A stretch of DNA of 12,697 nucleotides from an uncultured Rhodanobacteraceae bacterium (lineage in GTDB: Bacteria > Pseudomonadota > Gammaproteobacteria > Xanthomonadales > SZUA-5). The notes beneath the pieces are model-generated. The model searched no databases, was not told where the DNA came from, and saw nothing but the letters and a program-made list of their open reading frames with translations. The translations under genes were made by a program, and so were the position numbers. The stretch spans positions 1-12,697 of the forward strand of contig CALEZI010000169.1 of NCBI GenBank assembly GCA_937928755.1, read 5' to 3'. Positions 1-6,443 of this stretch are shown piece by piece. How positions within the stretch are numbered: the first letter of the stretch is position 1; every line of letters starts with the position of its first letter.

Positions 1-3
1 CAT
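1..3 (-). CDS. Probable start codon of a minus-strand gene leaving the window
   Basis: An ATG on the minus strand occupies the first three bases of the window. It is preceded by GAGGT (minus strand, positions 12 to 8) with four bases between, which is a good ribosome-binding site. The gene would run leftwards out of the window, downstream of and in the same direction as the ThrE-like gene that ends at 90. No coding sequence beyond the start codon is visible, so the product is unknown. Confidence 0.4.
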
Positions 4-52
4 GGATACCTCAACCAACGCCGAAAACTGCTTGACGGCGAACGGAGGATCT

Positions 53-81
53 ACCAACGACCAACACTCACACCAACAACC
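53..81. repeat. Low-complexity ACCAAC-type intergenic tract
   Basis: A run built from ACCAAC, CAACAC and CACCAACAACC units lies in the 86-base gap left of the ThrE-like stop codon. CACCAACAACC at 71-81 is the exact complement of GGTTGTTGGTG at 3833-3843. ACCAACAC at 60-67 recurs at 6418-6425. It therefore belongs to the same sequence class as two other intergenic tracts in the window. No function can be assigned. Confidence 0.5.
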
Positions 82-89
82 GACTGCGG

Positions 90-1313
90 TCACATGCCCT
101 GCCGTGCCGGCACCACGCTGTTGCCGAGCAACAGGCCGGCGACCAGCGCGGCGATCAGCGTGACTACGCTGAAGGCGGTGTCGAGACCGAGGAACACGTC
201 TTTCTCGAAGACGAAGGTCAGGCTCTTGAAACCGACCGAACCGGGAACCAGCAGGATCAGACCGGGCAACCGGAAGGTTGCGCCCGGTCGGTTGGCCCAA
301 CGCGCGTAGATGTTGCTGAGCACGGTGACGATGAAGGCGGCAACGAACAGGCCGAGTTCCGCGCCAAGTGCCGGGATCGCCAGTTGCGCGCTGCCATAAC
401 TGATCGAGGCCGCCAGGAACACCACCCACCAGTCGCGGATGCGCGCCTTGAACAACAGCGCGAAGGCGGCAGCCGCGACCAGCAGCGATACCACCTGCAT
501 CCCGATTGGTTGCAGGTAACTCGGTGTCGGCATCGGCAACCAACCGAGCGCGCTGGCGAGCTTGGATCCGACCAGCGCGCCGAAGGCGAGTTTCAGCAGC
601 ACGGCGATGGCACCGGCGAAGCGCGCGGTGCCTGACACCAGATGCTGCGACGCGACCTCCGCCGCGGCGGTGGTCAGCGTCAGCCCGGGCAGCAGCACGA
701 TAAGCCCCGCGGTCAGCACCAATGGCGAGACAGGCGCCAGCCTTGCGGCAATCCAGGCGGACAGCAAAGCCACGAGGAACGCCGCCAGCGCCTCGAAGGT
801 GGCCGCCAGTCGCGGCATCGACGGCGTCAGCTGCGCCAGCACGCCCAACATCAGACCCATCGCCGCGGCGCTGCCGATGTCGGCTGGACTACCCTTGAGC
901 AATCCGGCCACACCGGCCGAGGCGAACAAATAACCGAAACAGGTCTCCAGCCACTGGCGCCTCGCGGGATCGGGCTGGGCCGCCTGCTCCAGTGCCAGCA
1001 TGCCGTCGGCGGCGCTGAGTTTTCCGGCGACCACGCGCTCGGCGATATCATCGAAGCGCCACAGGCGGCGCAGGTGGATCTCGCCGGGCTCCAGGCGGAG
1101 CACGCGGGTCATCGTCTGTTCGTCGTTGGCGACCCCCAATGGCCGCACCGTGGCAATGATCGCCGTCGGGCTCGACCAGATGTGGGTGTCGAGTCCAAGC
1201 TTGCGGCTCACCGCATTGATCACATCTTCCAGACGTGGCGCCGTCGAGCCGCCCTGGTGCAGGCGGCGCGCCAGTTCGATGACGAAATCGCATTGGGCGC
1301 AGTAATCGCTCAT
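90..1313 (-). CDS. ThrE-family threonine/serine exporter-like membrane protein
   Basis: This is a 407-residue integral inner-membrane protein of the threonine/serine exporter (ThrE, DUF1212) family. Known members such as Corynebacterium ThrE export threonine and serine using the proton motive force; the substrate here is inferred only from family. The first roughly 115 residues are soluble and carry the family's N-terminal pattern (CDFVIELARRLHQGGSTAPR, then an Arg/Leu-rich stretch around HLRRLWRF). The rest is about ten hydrophobic segments in two blocks, matching the two-part ThrE architecture. ATG at 1313 is preferred: an in-frame TTG at 1355 would add 14 residues rich in Arg, His and Pro with no family character. 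The ribosome-binding site is weak either way. It is divergent from the EamA permease, with 78 bases between the chosen starts, so the two transporters may share a control region. No clear promoter is visible there. Confidence 0.85.
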   Translation of the reverse strand: MSDYCAQCDFVIELARRLHQGGSTAPRLEDVINAVSRKLGLDTHIWSSPTAIIATVRPLGVANDEQTMTRVLRLEPGEIHLRRLWRFDDIAERVVAGKLSAADGMLALEQAAQPDPARRQWLETCFGYLFASAGVAGLLKGSPADIGSAAAMGLMLGVLAQLTPSMPRLAATFEALAAFLVALLSAWIAARLAPVSPLVLTAGLIVLLPGLTLTTAAAEVASQHLVSGTARFAGAIAVLLKLAFGALVGSKLASALGWLPMPTPSYLQPIGMQVVSLLVAAAAFALLFKARIRDWWVVFLAASISYGSAQLAIPALGAELGLFVAAFIVTVLSNIYARWANRPGATFRLPGLILLVPGSVGFKSLTFVFEKDVFLGLDTAFSVVTLIAALVAGLLLGNSVVPARQGM

Positions 1314-1391
1314 CCGGCAATGATGCGCGAGTCCTGCCCGCGGCACGCGGCGCAACGGCGTAGCCTCTCAGACCCGATTCAGGACAGCAGC

Positions 1392-2270
1392 GTGCACATC
1401 GGCCTCGGCGAAATGCTCTCGATAGGATCAGCAGCCTGCTGGGCGCTTGGCGTGGTGTTCTACAAGCAGCTCGGCGACCGACTGCCGCCGGTTGCGTTGA
1501 ACCTGTTGAAGAACGCCATCGTCGTCGCATTGATGATCCCGACCGTACTGTTCGTGCACGGTCCTGCGCTGCCGCAGTTCGAAGGCTGGACCCTGGCGCT
1601 GACACTGTTGTCCGGCATTCTCGGCATCGCTGTTGCCGACACCCTCTACTTCAAGGCGTTGAACACGCTGGGCGCCGGCCGCATCGGTGTGCTCGGCAAT
1701 CTGTTCAGCCCGTTCGTGATCCTGCTGTCGTTCCTGTTTCTCGGCGAACGCCTGACGCTGCTTCAATTCAGTGGCTTCTTGCTGGTCATGTTCGGCGTCG
1801 TGATGGTCAACCAGCGGCGTTTCGACGAACCGCTGCCGGCGGCGCAATTGCGTCGAGGATTGCTGATCGGAGTCGCCGCCATTGGCCTGAACGCGGCAGG
1901 GATCGTCATGATCAAGCCGGTACTGGAGCGCGAGCCGTTTTTCTGGGTGGCGCTGCTGCGTCTGGTCGCGGCGCTGCTGCCGATGCTGTGGCTGGTTCGC
2001 GTATTGCCGGCGCACCATCGCGTCCCGCCGCTGCGCAACATTCCCTGGCGCCTGTTGATCGCGGCCGCGGTGTTCGGGCAATTCGTCGCCATGTTGCTGT
2101 GGCTCGGCGGCTACAAATACACCAGCGCGTCGATCGCCTCGGTGCTCAACGAGACCGCGTCGATCTTCATCCTGCTGTTCGCCTGGCTGCTGCTCAAGGA
2201 ACCACTGGGACGGCGCAAGCTGGTCGGCGTGGCGTTCACCTTTTGCGGGGTGGGGGTGATGTTGATGTAG
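1392..2270 (+). CDS. EamA/DMT-superfamily permease
   Basis: This is a 292-residue inner-membrane transporter of the drug/metabolite transporter superfamily, with the usual length of about 300 residues. It contains two EamA repeats of about five membrane segments each. Repeat 1 ends with the typical LGERLTLLQFSGFLLVMFGV. Repeat 2 ends with a TSASIASVLNET...LLLKEPLGRRKLVG stretch and a final helix. Family members move amino acids, metabolites or drugs; the substrate cannot be read from sequence. The open frame extends upstream to about 642, but that part overlaps the ThrE-like gene antisense and has no membrane character. I chose GTG at 1392 because AGGA at 1381-1384 sits seven bases upstream and the protein then begins as family members do. 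ATG at 1413 is the alternative. The TAG stop lies inside the long hairpin element at 2269. Confidence 0.88.
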   Translation: MHIGLGEMLSIGSAACWALGVVFYKQLGDRLPPVALNLLKNAIVVALMIPTVLFVHGPALPQFEGWTLALTLLSGILGIAVADTLYFKALNTLGAGRIGVLGNLFSPFVILLSFLFLGERLTLLQFSGFLLVMFGVVMVNQRRFDEPLPAAQLRRGLLIGVAAIGLNAAGIVMIKPVLEREPFFWVALLRLVAALLPMLWLVRVLPAHHRVPPLRNIPWRLLIAAAVFGQFVAMLLWLGGYKYTSASIASVLNETASIFILLFAWLLLKEPLGRRKLVGVAFTFCGVGVMLM

Positions 2271-2369
2271 CGGGAAAAAGGGAAAAGGAAAAAGGAAAAG
2301 GGTAGGAGCCGGAGCAAAGGCCGCTCTTGCTGTCACCCTTTTCCTTTTTCCTTTTCCCTTTTTCCCGCT
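2269..2369. repeat. Perfect 35-bp inverted repeat, polypurine arms, 31-base loop
   Basis: The left arm (2269-2303) and right arm (2335-2369) are perfect complements over 35 bases, separated by a 31-base spacer. Each arm begins with AGCGGGA and continues as alternating G and A runs, so one strand of each arm is almost pure purine. Within the left arm, 2280-2302 is also a perfect mirror repeat (GGG A4 GG A5 GG A4 GGG). The element fills the whole gap between two convergent genes. It starts within the EamA stop codon TAG and ends one base from the NfeD stop codon. Transcripts from either side would fold into a very long hairpin, so it could terminate transcription or stabilise 3' ends on both strands. 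It is far longer than a usual intrinsic terminator. The spacer contains a smaller complementary pair, AGCAA (2313-2317) and TTGCT (2327-2331). Confidence 0.95.
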
Positions 2370-2370
2370 C

Positions 2371-2820
2371 TTACGCCTCCTCCACCTCCAGCAACTGCTC
2401 GCGCGCACCGGTCACGCGAACTTTGCTGCCGACGGCCAGGTCACTGCCGACCACGGTCCACAGCGCGTCGCCGACCTTGATCTTGCCGCGACCATTCTCG
2501 ATCGCCTGATCGAGGGTGAACACGCGGCCGATCATCTGCTCGACACGCTTGTTCAGCAGCGGCTGGTCGACCTGCGGCGCCGGCCGCCGTTTGCGCCAGG
2601 CGCGGTAGCCCACCAGTGCGCCAACCGACAGCAGTGCAAAGGCGATGATCTGCACCTGCCAGGGCAACATCGGCAGCAGCCACACGGCGACACCGACCAC
2701 CAGCGCGGCGATGCCGAACCACAACAGAAAGGCGCCGGGCGCAAACACCTCCAGCAACAACAGCGCCAGTCCGGCGATGAACCACTCGGTCGGCGTGATC
2801 GTCTGCCACCAGGGTGCCAT
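2371..2820 (-). CDS. NfeD-family membrane protein, QmcA partner (YbbJ-like)
   Basis: A 149-residue protein of the short NfeD family (E. coli YbbJ type). Two or three membrane helices occupy about residues 12-75: LALLLLEVFAPGAFLLWFGI, then LVVGVAVWLLPMLPW and a third up to YRAW. A basic linker (RKRRPAP) follows, then a C-terminal OB-fold-like beta domain (about 88-149) with GRVFTLDQAIENGRGKIKVG and a closing VRVTGAREQLLEVEEA. NfeD proteins pair with SPFH/stomatin proteins in membrane microdomains and are thought to aid membrane protein quality control. The ATG shares its A with the qmcA TGA stop (TGATG), so translation is probably coupled. GGGAGG at 2835-2829 also lies eight bases upstream. 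The gene is last in the operon and ends at the long hairpin. Confidence 0.92.
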   Translation of the reverse strand: MAPWWQTITPTEWFIAGLALLLLEVFAPGAFLLWFGIAALVVGVAVWLLPMLPWQVQIIAFALLSVGALVGYRAWRKRRPAPQVDQPLLNKRVEQMIGRVFTLDQAIENGRGKIKVGDALWTVVGSDLAVGSKVRVTGAREQLLEVEEA

Positions 2821-3746
2821 CAGGGCTGCCCTCCCGGCTGCTTGGCGGCGACCGCCCTGGCGATCTCGGCGATGCCGGCGATCGAACCGACCACGCTGGT
2901 CAGCTCGACCGGCAGGATCAGGGTCTTCTGGTTCGGGCTGGTGGCAAGCGCCTGCAGCGCCTTGATGTAGTTGTTGGCGACGAAATAGTTGATCGCCTGC
3001 ACATCGCCCTTGGCGATCGCCTGGCTGACCATCATGGTCGCCTTGGCTTCCGCTTCGGCAAGTCGCTCGCGCGCCTCGGCGTCGCGGAACGCAGCCTCAC
3101 GCCGGCCTTCCGCTTCGAGCACTGCGCCCTGCTTCTCGCCCTCGGCCCGCAGAATCTCGCTCTGCCGGCTGCCTTCGGCTTCCAGGATCGCTGCGCGCTT
3201 TTCGCGCTCGGCCTTCATCTGCCGCGCCATCGAGTCGACCAGATCGCGTGGCGGCTGGATGTCGCGCAGTTCGATGCGATTGACCTTGACACCCCACGGA
3301 TGGGTCGCTTCGTCGACCACCCGCAGCAGCTTGGCGTTGATCTCGTCGCGCTTGGACAGGCTTTCGTCGAGGTCCATCGAACCGATGGCCGTACGGATGT
3401 TGGTCATCACCAGCGCAATCGTCGCCTGTTCCAGGTTGGACACCTCGTAGGCACTCTTGGCGGCGTCCAGTACCTGGTAGAAGACCACGCCGTCGACCTT
3501 GACCACGGCATTGTCCTTGGTGATGACGTCCTGCGACGGCACGTCGAGCACCTGTTCCATCATGTTGACCTTGCGCCCGACCGCATCGATCAGGGGCACC
3601 AGCAGGCCAATGCCCGGTTCCATCGTGTGCGTGTACTTGCCAAAGCGCTCGACCGTCCAGGCGAAGCCCTGCGGCACGAAGCGGATCGAGCGGAAGATGA
3701 CGACGGCGACGAAGCCGAGAAACACCAGAATCAGGATGTTTTCCAC
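2820..3746 (-). CDS. qmcA: SPFH/stomatin-family protein QmcA
   Basis: A 308-residue SPFH (band 7) protein, close in length to the 305 residues of E. coli QmcA and recognisably similar throughout. An N-terminal membrane anchor (about residues 3-19) is followed by the SPFH domain with the hallmark VPQGFAWTVERFGKY, VNMMEQVLDVPSQDVITKDN and TNIRTAIGSMDLDE stretches. Next comes a charged coiled coil with repeated EAEG units (about 180-235) and a C-terminal segment ending GSIAGIAEIARAVA. QmcA-type proteins form large membrane-associated assemblies with NfeD partners; the adjacent, overlapping NfeD gene supports this. I chose GTG at 3746 because GGAG (3757-3754) lies seven bases upstream and the product then starts directly with the anchor. 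An upstream extension to 3962 would add 72 low-complexity residues from the intergenic tract. No clear promoter was seen. Confidence 0.95.
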   Translation of the reverse strand: MENILILVFLGFVAVVIFRSIRFVPQGFAWTVERFGKYTHTMEPGIGLLVPLIDAVGRKVNMMEQVLDVPSQDVITKDNAVVKVDGVVFYQVLDAAKSAYEVSNLEQATIALVMTNIRTAIGSMDLDESLSKRDEINAKLLRVVDEATHPWGVKVNRIELRDIQPPRDLVDSMARQMKAEREKRAAILEAEGSRQSEILRAEGEKQGAVLEAEGRREAAFRDAEARERLAEAEAKATMMVSQAIAKGDVQAINYFVANNYIKALQALATSPNQKTLILPVELTSVVGSIAGIAEIARAVAAKQPGGQP

Positions 3747-3795
3747 GGATGCACTCCGGTTGCGGGCTTTGGGCAAGTCTAGGGCCGGGCGGGCC

Positions 3796-3852
3796 GTAAG
3801 TGGTGAGTGGTGAGTGGCGCTTGGCCGGTGTTGGTTGTTGGTGAAAGCGGGA
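3796..3852. repeat. Compound low-complexity intergenic tract
   Basis: Three elements lie in tandem in the 273-base gap between the divergent qmcA and porin genes. They are a GTGGTGAGTGG-type run (3796-3817), a GGTGTTGGTTGTTGGTG run (3827-3843) and the heptamer AGCGGGA (3846-3852). GGTGAGTGGTGA (3802-3813) recurs as its complement at 6058-6069. GGTTGTTGGTG (3833-3843) recurs as its complement at 71-81. The tract lies beyond the qmcA start and about 170 bases before the porin start. Nothing else recognisable was found in the gap apart from the porin ribosome-binding site. Confidence 0.6.
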
Positions 3853-4019
3853 CAGCGAAATTTGTGGCGCCTTTTGCCTTCGCCCGTTCCAACACCAGCG
3901 GCAAGCACCGACTCCCAGCCGCCTATCACTTCCGGCCTGCCCATGCACACTAGCCAAGGCACTCAGATTGGCTTCACAATCGGCGTGCCCCGATCCAAAC
4001 CAGACACAGGAGATTCACC

Positions 4020-4715
4020 ATGCGCAATCGCGTACTGACGGCCGCCCTGCTCGCGGCGCTTTCAGCTCCAGCTTTCGCCCAGGATGCGGCGGAAGAGGAG
4101 TCGGGCCCGTTTTCGTTCAACGTTGGCGTCTTCAGCGACTATGCCTTCCGTGGCGTGTCGCAGACCAACGAAGGACCAGCCCTGCAAGGTGGCGTCGACT
4201 TCACCCACGACAGCGGCTTCCACGCCGGCATCTGGGCGTCGAACGTCGATTTCGTCGAAAACGACGGCGCCAACTACGAAGTGGACTATTACATCGGTTG
4301 GGCGCATGACTTTTCCGACACCATCAGCTTCGACGCCACTGCGCTGTACTATTCCTATATCGACCAGAGCGCCTACGAGTATCTCGAGTTCATCTTCGAC
4401 CTCGGCGTTGGCGACTACCTGGGCTTCCAGCTCGCCTATTCCGACGACGCCTTCGCCTCTGGTGAAACCGGCATCTATTACCAGGTTTCCGGCAGCTATC
4501 CATTGCCGTGGTGGGAGCTGACCATGAACGGCTCGGTTGGCCACTACGACCTGGACGATGTGCTGGGCGATTCCTACCAGGACGTCAACGTCGGTCTTTC
4601 CAAGCCGCTCGGGCCGGTGACCATCGCCCTCAACTATTACCATGCTTCCGACGACATCGACTGGGGCGACAATGGCGGCGCGCGCACCGTGTTCAGCGCG
4701 GTGTGGGAATTCTGA
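4020..4715 (+). CDS. TorF-family putative outer-membrane porin
   Basis: A 231-residue exported protein. The N-terminus is a signal peptide (basic MRNR, a hydrophobic Ala/Leu core, probable cleavage after AFA at residue 20). The mature part starts with the diagnostic FSFNVGVFSDYAFRGVSQTNEGPALQGGVDF stretch, then GFHAGIWASNVDF and NYEVDYYIGWAHDFSD, which define the TorF/Gcw_chp family of putative beta-barrels. The sequence alternates polar and aromatic residues, is acidic and rich in Tyr, and ends in a terminal Phe (AVWEF), as outer-membrane barrel proteins do. The function is known only at family level and the solute is unknown. AGGAG at 4008-4012, seven bases before the ATG, fixes the start. 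The gene stands alone: divergent from qmcA, with a hairpin about 85 bases after its stop. No convincing sigma-70 promoter could be picked out. Confidence 0.92.
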   Translation: MRNRVLTAALLAALSAPAFAQDAAEEESGPFSFNVGVFSDYAFRGVSQTNEGPALQGGVDFTHDSGFHAGIWASNVDFVENDGANYEVDYYIGWAHDFSDTISFDATALYYSYIDQSAYEYLEFIFDLGVGDYLGFQLAYSDDAFASGETGIYYQVSGSYPLPWWELTMNGSVGHYDLDDVLGDSYQDVNVGLSKPLGPVTIALNYYHASDDIDWGDNGGARTVFSAVWEF

Positions 4716-4799
4716 GCAAGGTCTGAACGAGTCGATCCTGGACTCGTCAGCCGGCGCCGATTCCGGCACAGGTCCGGACGCGGCTCACGCGTAATCCAA

Positions 4800-4823
4800 C
4801 GACGGGGGCTTCGGCCCCCGTCG
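4800..4823 (+). terminator. GC-rich hairpin with UUCG tetraloop
   Basis: CGACGGGGGC (4800-4809) and GCCCCCGTCG (4814-4823) form a perfect 10-bp stem closed by TTCG, the very stable C(UUCG)G tetraloop. It lies 84 bases after the porin stop and 48 bases before the reductase start. There is no T run after it, so it is not a textbook intrinsic terminator. It may act as a transcription end, a 3' stabilising structure or an attenuator between the two genes. Confidence 0.7.
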
Positions 4824-4871
4824 GCGGCTGCCGATACAGCCGCTTCGCATCCAACGCGCGATACTGCACGG

Positions 4872-5954
4872 ATGCCCGAGACCCATTGCAGCGGTACGAC
4901 CCATCACGTCCAGTTGGCCGGCAGCGCCAAGTCTTTCGACGTGCTTCCCGACGAGACCATTCTGGCGGCCGCACGCCGAGCCGGCCTCGCGCTTCCCTAC
5001 AGCTGCCTTTCCGGCAACTGCGGCAGTTGCAAGGGCAGCTTGATCGAGGGCAGCGTCGATTACCCGTACAACCCGCCGACCGCGCTCAGCCAGGGTGAGC
5101 GCGATGCCGGCCAGGCGCTGTTGTGCCAGGCCGTTCCGGTGAGCGACCTGATGCTCGCCATTCGTGAGGTGGATGCGATTGCCGGTATCCCGATCCGCCA
5201 GCTGGCGGTCAAGGTCGTCGCCAGAAACCGGTTATGCGACGATGTCATGGAGCTCAAATTGTTGCCGGCTCGCCGTGAGGCCTTCAATTACCTGCCGGGC
5301 CAGTATCTCGACATCCTGTTGCCGGAGGGCAAACGCCGCGCGTTCTCGATCGCCAACGCGCCGCACCAGGGCCCCACCCTCGATCTGCATATCCGCCGCG
5401 TGGCTGGCGGCGGTTTCACCGAGTTCGTGTTCGACGAACTTCGCCTTGGCCAGGTCCTCAGAATCGAAGCCCCGCTGGGTACCTTCGTACCGCGCGAGGG
5501 TGGCGATCGCCCGATCATCCTGATGGCCGGAGGTACCGGATTTGCGCCGATCAAGGCCATCGTCGAACATCTGATCGAACGCCATACCCACCGCGCTCTG
5601 CACATCTACTGGGGCGCCAGGCACGTCAGCGACCTCTACCTCGACGCGCTATGCCAGCAGTGGCAGGCCGACCATGCCAACCTGCGCTACACCCCTGTGC
5701 TCAGCGAGGCAAGCAAGCTGGAGCGGAACCAATTTCGCTCCGGTCCGGTCCACGAGGCGGTGCTCAAGGATTTCCCCGATCTGGCGCGATTCGACATCTA
5801 CATGAGCGGACCGCCGCCGATGATCGAGGCCGGTCGCCGCGCTTTTGCTGCCGCTAACCTGCCGGAGGATCGGCTGTATTACGATTCCTTCGATTACGCA
5901 CCGGACGTACTCGCCGCGCTGATCCGTGGGCGCAGTGCGAAGGGCAGAGATTAA
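4872..5954 (+). CDS. 2Fe-2S/FAD/NAD(P)H oxidoreductase (CDP-6-deoxy-glucoseen-reductase-like)
   Basis: A 360-residue cytoplasmic electron-transfer enzyme with three domains in order. A plant-type 2Fe-2S ferredoxin domain (about 8-95) has ligands Cys45, Cys50, Cys53 and Cys85. An FAD-binding domain (about 105-210) has the flavin motif RAFSIAN. An NAD(P)-binding domain (about 215-350) has LMAGGTGFAPIKAIVEH, the Cys-free SGPPPMIEAG motif and a C-terminal YYDSFDYAP. This is the layout of AscD/RfbI-type CDP-6-deoxy-delta-3,4-glucoseen reductases and of oxygenase reductase components. No sugar-dehydratase or oxygenase partner lies nearby, so the AscD label should be read as homology only. The partner accepting the electrons is unknown. 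The ATG start has only a poor ribosome-binding site (CACGG), but the protein begins just before the ferredoxin fold as expected. It appears monocistronic. Confidence 0.88.
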   Translation: MPETHCSGTTHHVQLAGSAKSFDVLPDETILAAARRAGLALPYSCLSGNCGSCKGSLIEGSVDYPYNPPTALSQGERDAGQALLCQAVPVSDLMLAIREVDAIAGIPIRQLAVKVVARNRLCDDVMELKLLPARREAFNYLPGQYLDILLPEGKRRAFSIANAPHQGPTLDLHIRRVAGGGFTEFVFDELRLGQVLRIEAPLGTFVPREGGDRPIILMAGGTGFAPIKAIVEHLIERHTHRALHIYWGARHVSDLYLDALCQQWQADHANLRYTPVLSEASKLERNQFRSGPVHEAVLKDFPDLARFDIYMSGPPPMIEAGRRAFAAANLPEDRLYYDSFDYAPDVLAALIRGRSAKGRD

Positions 5955-5960
5955 TCAATG

Positions 5961-5982
5961 GCGAGCAGAACCTGCTGCTTGC
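5961..5982 (+). terminator. Weak hairpin after the reductase gene
   Basis: GCGAGCAG (5961-5968) can pair with CTGCTTGC (5975-5982), with one G-U pair and a six-base loop, starting six bases after the reductase stop codon. It has no T run. It may be a 3' end structure; the evidence is modest. Confidence 0.3.
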
Positions 5983-6046
5983 GAGGCCTGAGGAAGCTTC
6001 AAGCGCAATCGATTGCCGCGAACGATCCAACAAGCCGCATGTAACT

Positions 6047-6069
6047 CCACTTACCAGTCACCACTCACC
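6047..6069. repeat. Short low-complexity CACTCACC-type tract
   Basis: CCACTTACCAGTCACCACTC and the bases that follow lie in the 127-base gap before the DUF2845 gene. They are the inverted counterpart of the GTGGTGAGTGG run at 3796-3817. TCACCACTCACC (6058-6069) is the exact complement of 3802-3813. The tract ends only 12 bases before the chosen start codon, so it would lie in the 5' leader. Confidence 0.5.
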
Positions 6070-6081
6070 GAGCGAACTCCC

Positions 6082-6387
6082 ATGCGCCCCGCCCACCTCA
6101 TCCTGATCGCAATGCTTGGCTTGGCTTCAACCGACGCAAGCGCGCTGCGCTGCGGCAACAGCCTGGTCACCGAGGGCATGAGTCGACATGAGGTGCGCAA
6201 GCGTTGCGGCAATCCGGACGACAGCCAGGTGCGTTTCGAAACCTTCTACCGGCGGACCGCGCAGCACGAGGCGGTGGCCTACGAGATCGAGATCGAGGAG
6301 TGGATCTACGACTTCGGTCGCAACAGCTTTGACCGGCGGCTGATCTTCATCAACGGCCGCCTCTACAAGGAAGAGATCGCCGACTGA
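6082..6387 (+). CDS. Small exported DUF2845 protein
   Basis: A 101-residue secreted protein. A signal peptide (MRPAHLILIAMLGLASTDASA, about 21 residues) precedes a mature domain beginning LRCGNSLVTEGMSRHEVRKRCGNPDDSQVR. This matches the DUF2845 family, with its two conserved Cys (here in RCGNS and KRCGNP) that could form a disulfide in the periplasm. The C-terminal part is beta-rich (EEWIYDFGRNSFDRRLIFINGRL), as in the family. The function of DUF2845 is unknown. ATG at 6082 is chosen because it begins the signal peptide exactly; the frame is open upstream to 6013, but that stretch crosses the low-complexity tract. The ribosome-binding site is poor. The gene runs convergently into mscS with only 54 bases between the stops, filled by a hairpin. 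Confidence 0.85.
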   Translation: MRPAHLILIAMLGLASTDASALRCGNSLVTEGMSRHEVRKRCGNPDDSQVRFETFYRRTAQHEAVAYEIEIEEWIYDFGRNSFDRRLIFINGRLYKEEIAD

Positions 6388-6390
6388 GCG

Positions 6391-6443
6391 GAACAGCGCT
6401 GTCGGTTGTGGGTGTTAACCAACACCCACAACTCCCGCTGTTC
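6391..6443. terminator. Bidirectional hairpin between convergent DUF2845 and mscS genes
   Basis: A perfect 12-bp inner stem pairs GTTGTGGGTGTT (6405-6416) with AACACCCACAAC (6421-6432) around the loop AACC. A perfect 8-bp outer stem pairs GAACAGCG (6391-6398) with CGCTGTTC (6436-6443), separated by an uneven internal loop (six and three bases). The outer arm runs into the mscS stop codon (6444-6442), and the left arm starts three bases after the DUF2845 stop. It can fold in transcripts from either side but has no T run. TCCCGCT at 6433-6439 is the complement of the AGCGGGA heptamer that borders the other tracts. Confidence 0.8.

Noticed and set aside
642..1391. Long upstream extension of the EamA reading frame
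   Set aside because: It overlaps the ThrE-like gene antisense, encodes a Gln/Arg/His-rich sequence without family similarity, and the GTG at 1392 has a good ribosome-binding site and a family-like N-terminus.
2269..2369. CRISPR repeat or insertion-sequence end
   Set aside because: There is a single inverted pair, no repeated spacer-repeat units, no transposase and no target-site duplication visible.
1428..2408. 326-residue minus-strand open frame
   Set aside because: Gln/Arg-rich shadow of the EamA gene, typical of antisense frames in GC-rich DNA, and it runs through the hairpin element.
2814..3782. 322-residue plus-strand open frame
   Set aside because: Antisense shadow of qmcA, full of His, Asp and Arg with no recognisable domain.
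3747..4019. Possible promoters for qmcA and the porin gene
   Set aside because: I looked for -35/-10 pairs on both strands and found none with acceptable spacing and match, so none is reported.
4062..4769. 235-residue minus-strand open frame over the porin gene
   Set aside because: Antisense shadow rich in Val, Asp and Glu; the plus-strand porin has a signal peptide, ribosome-binding site and barrel C-terminus.
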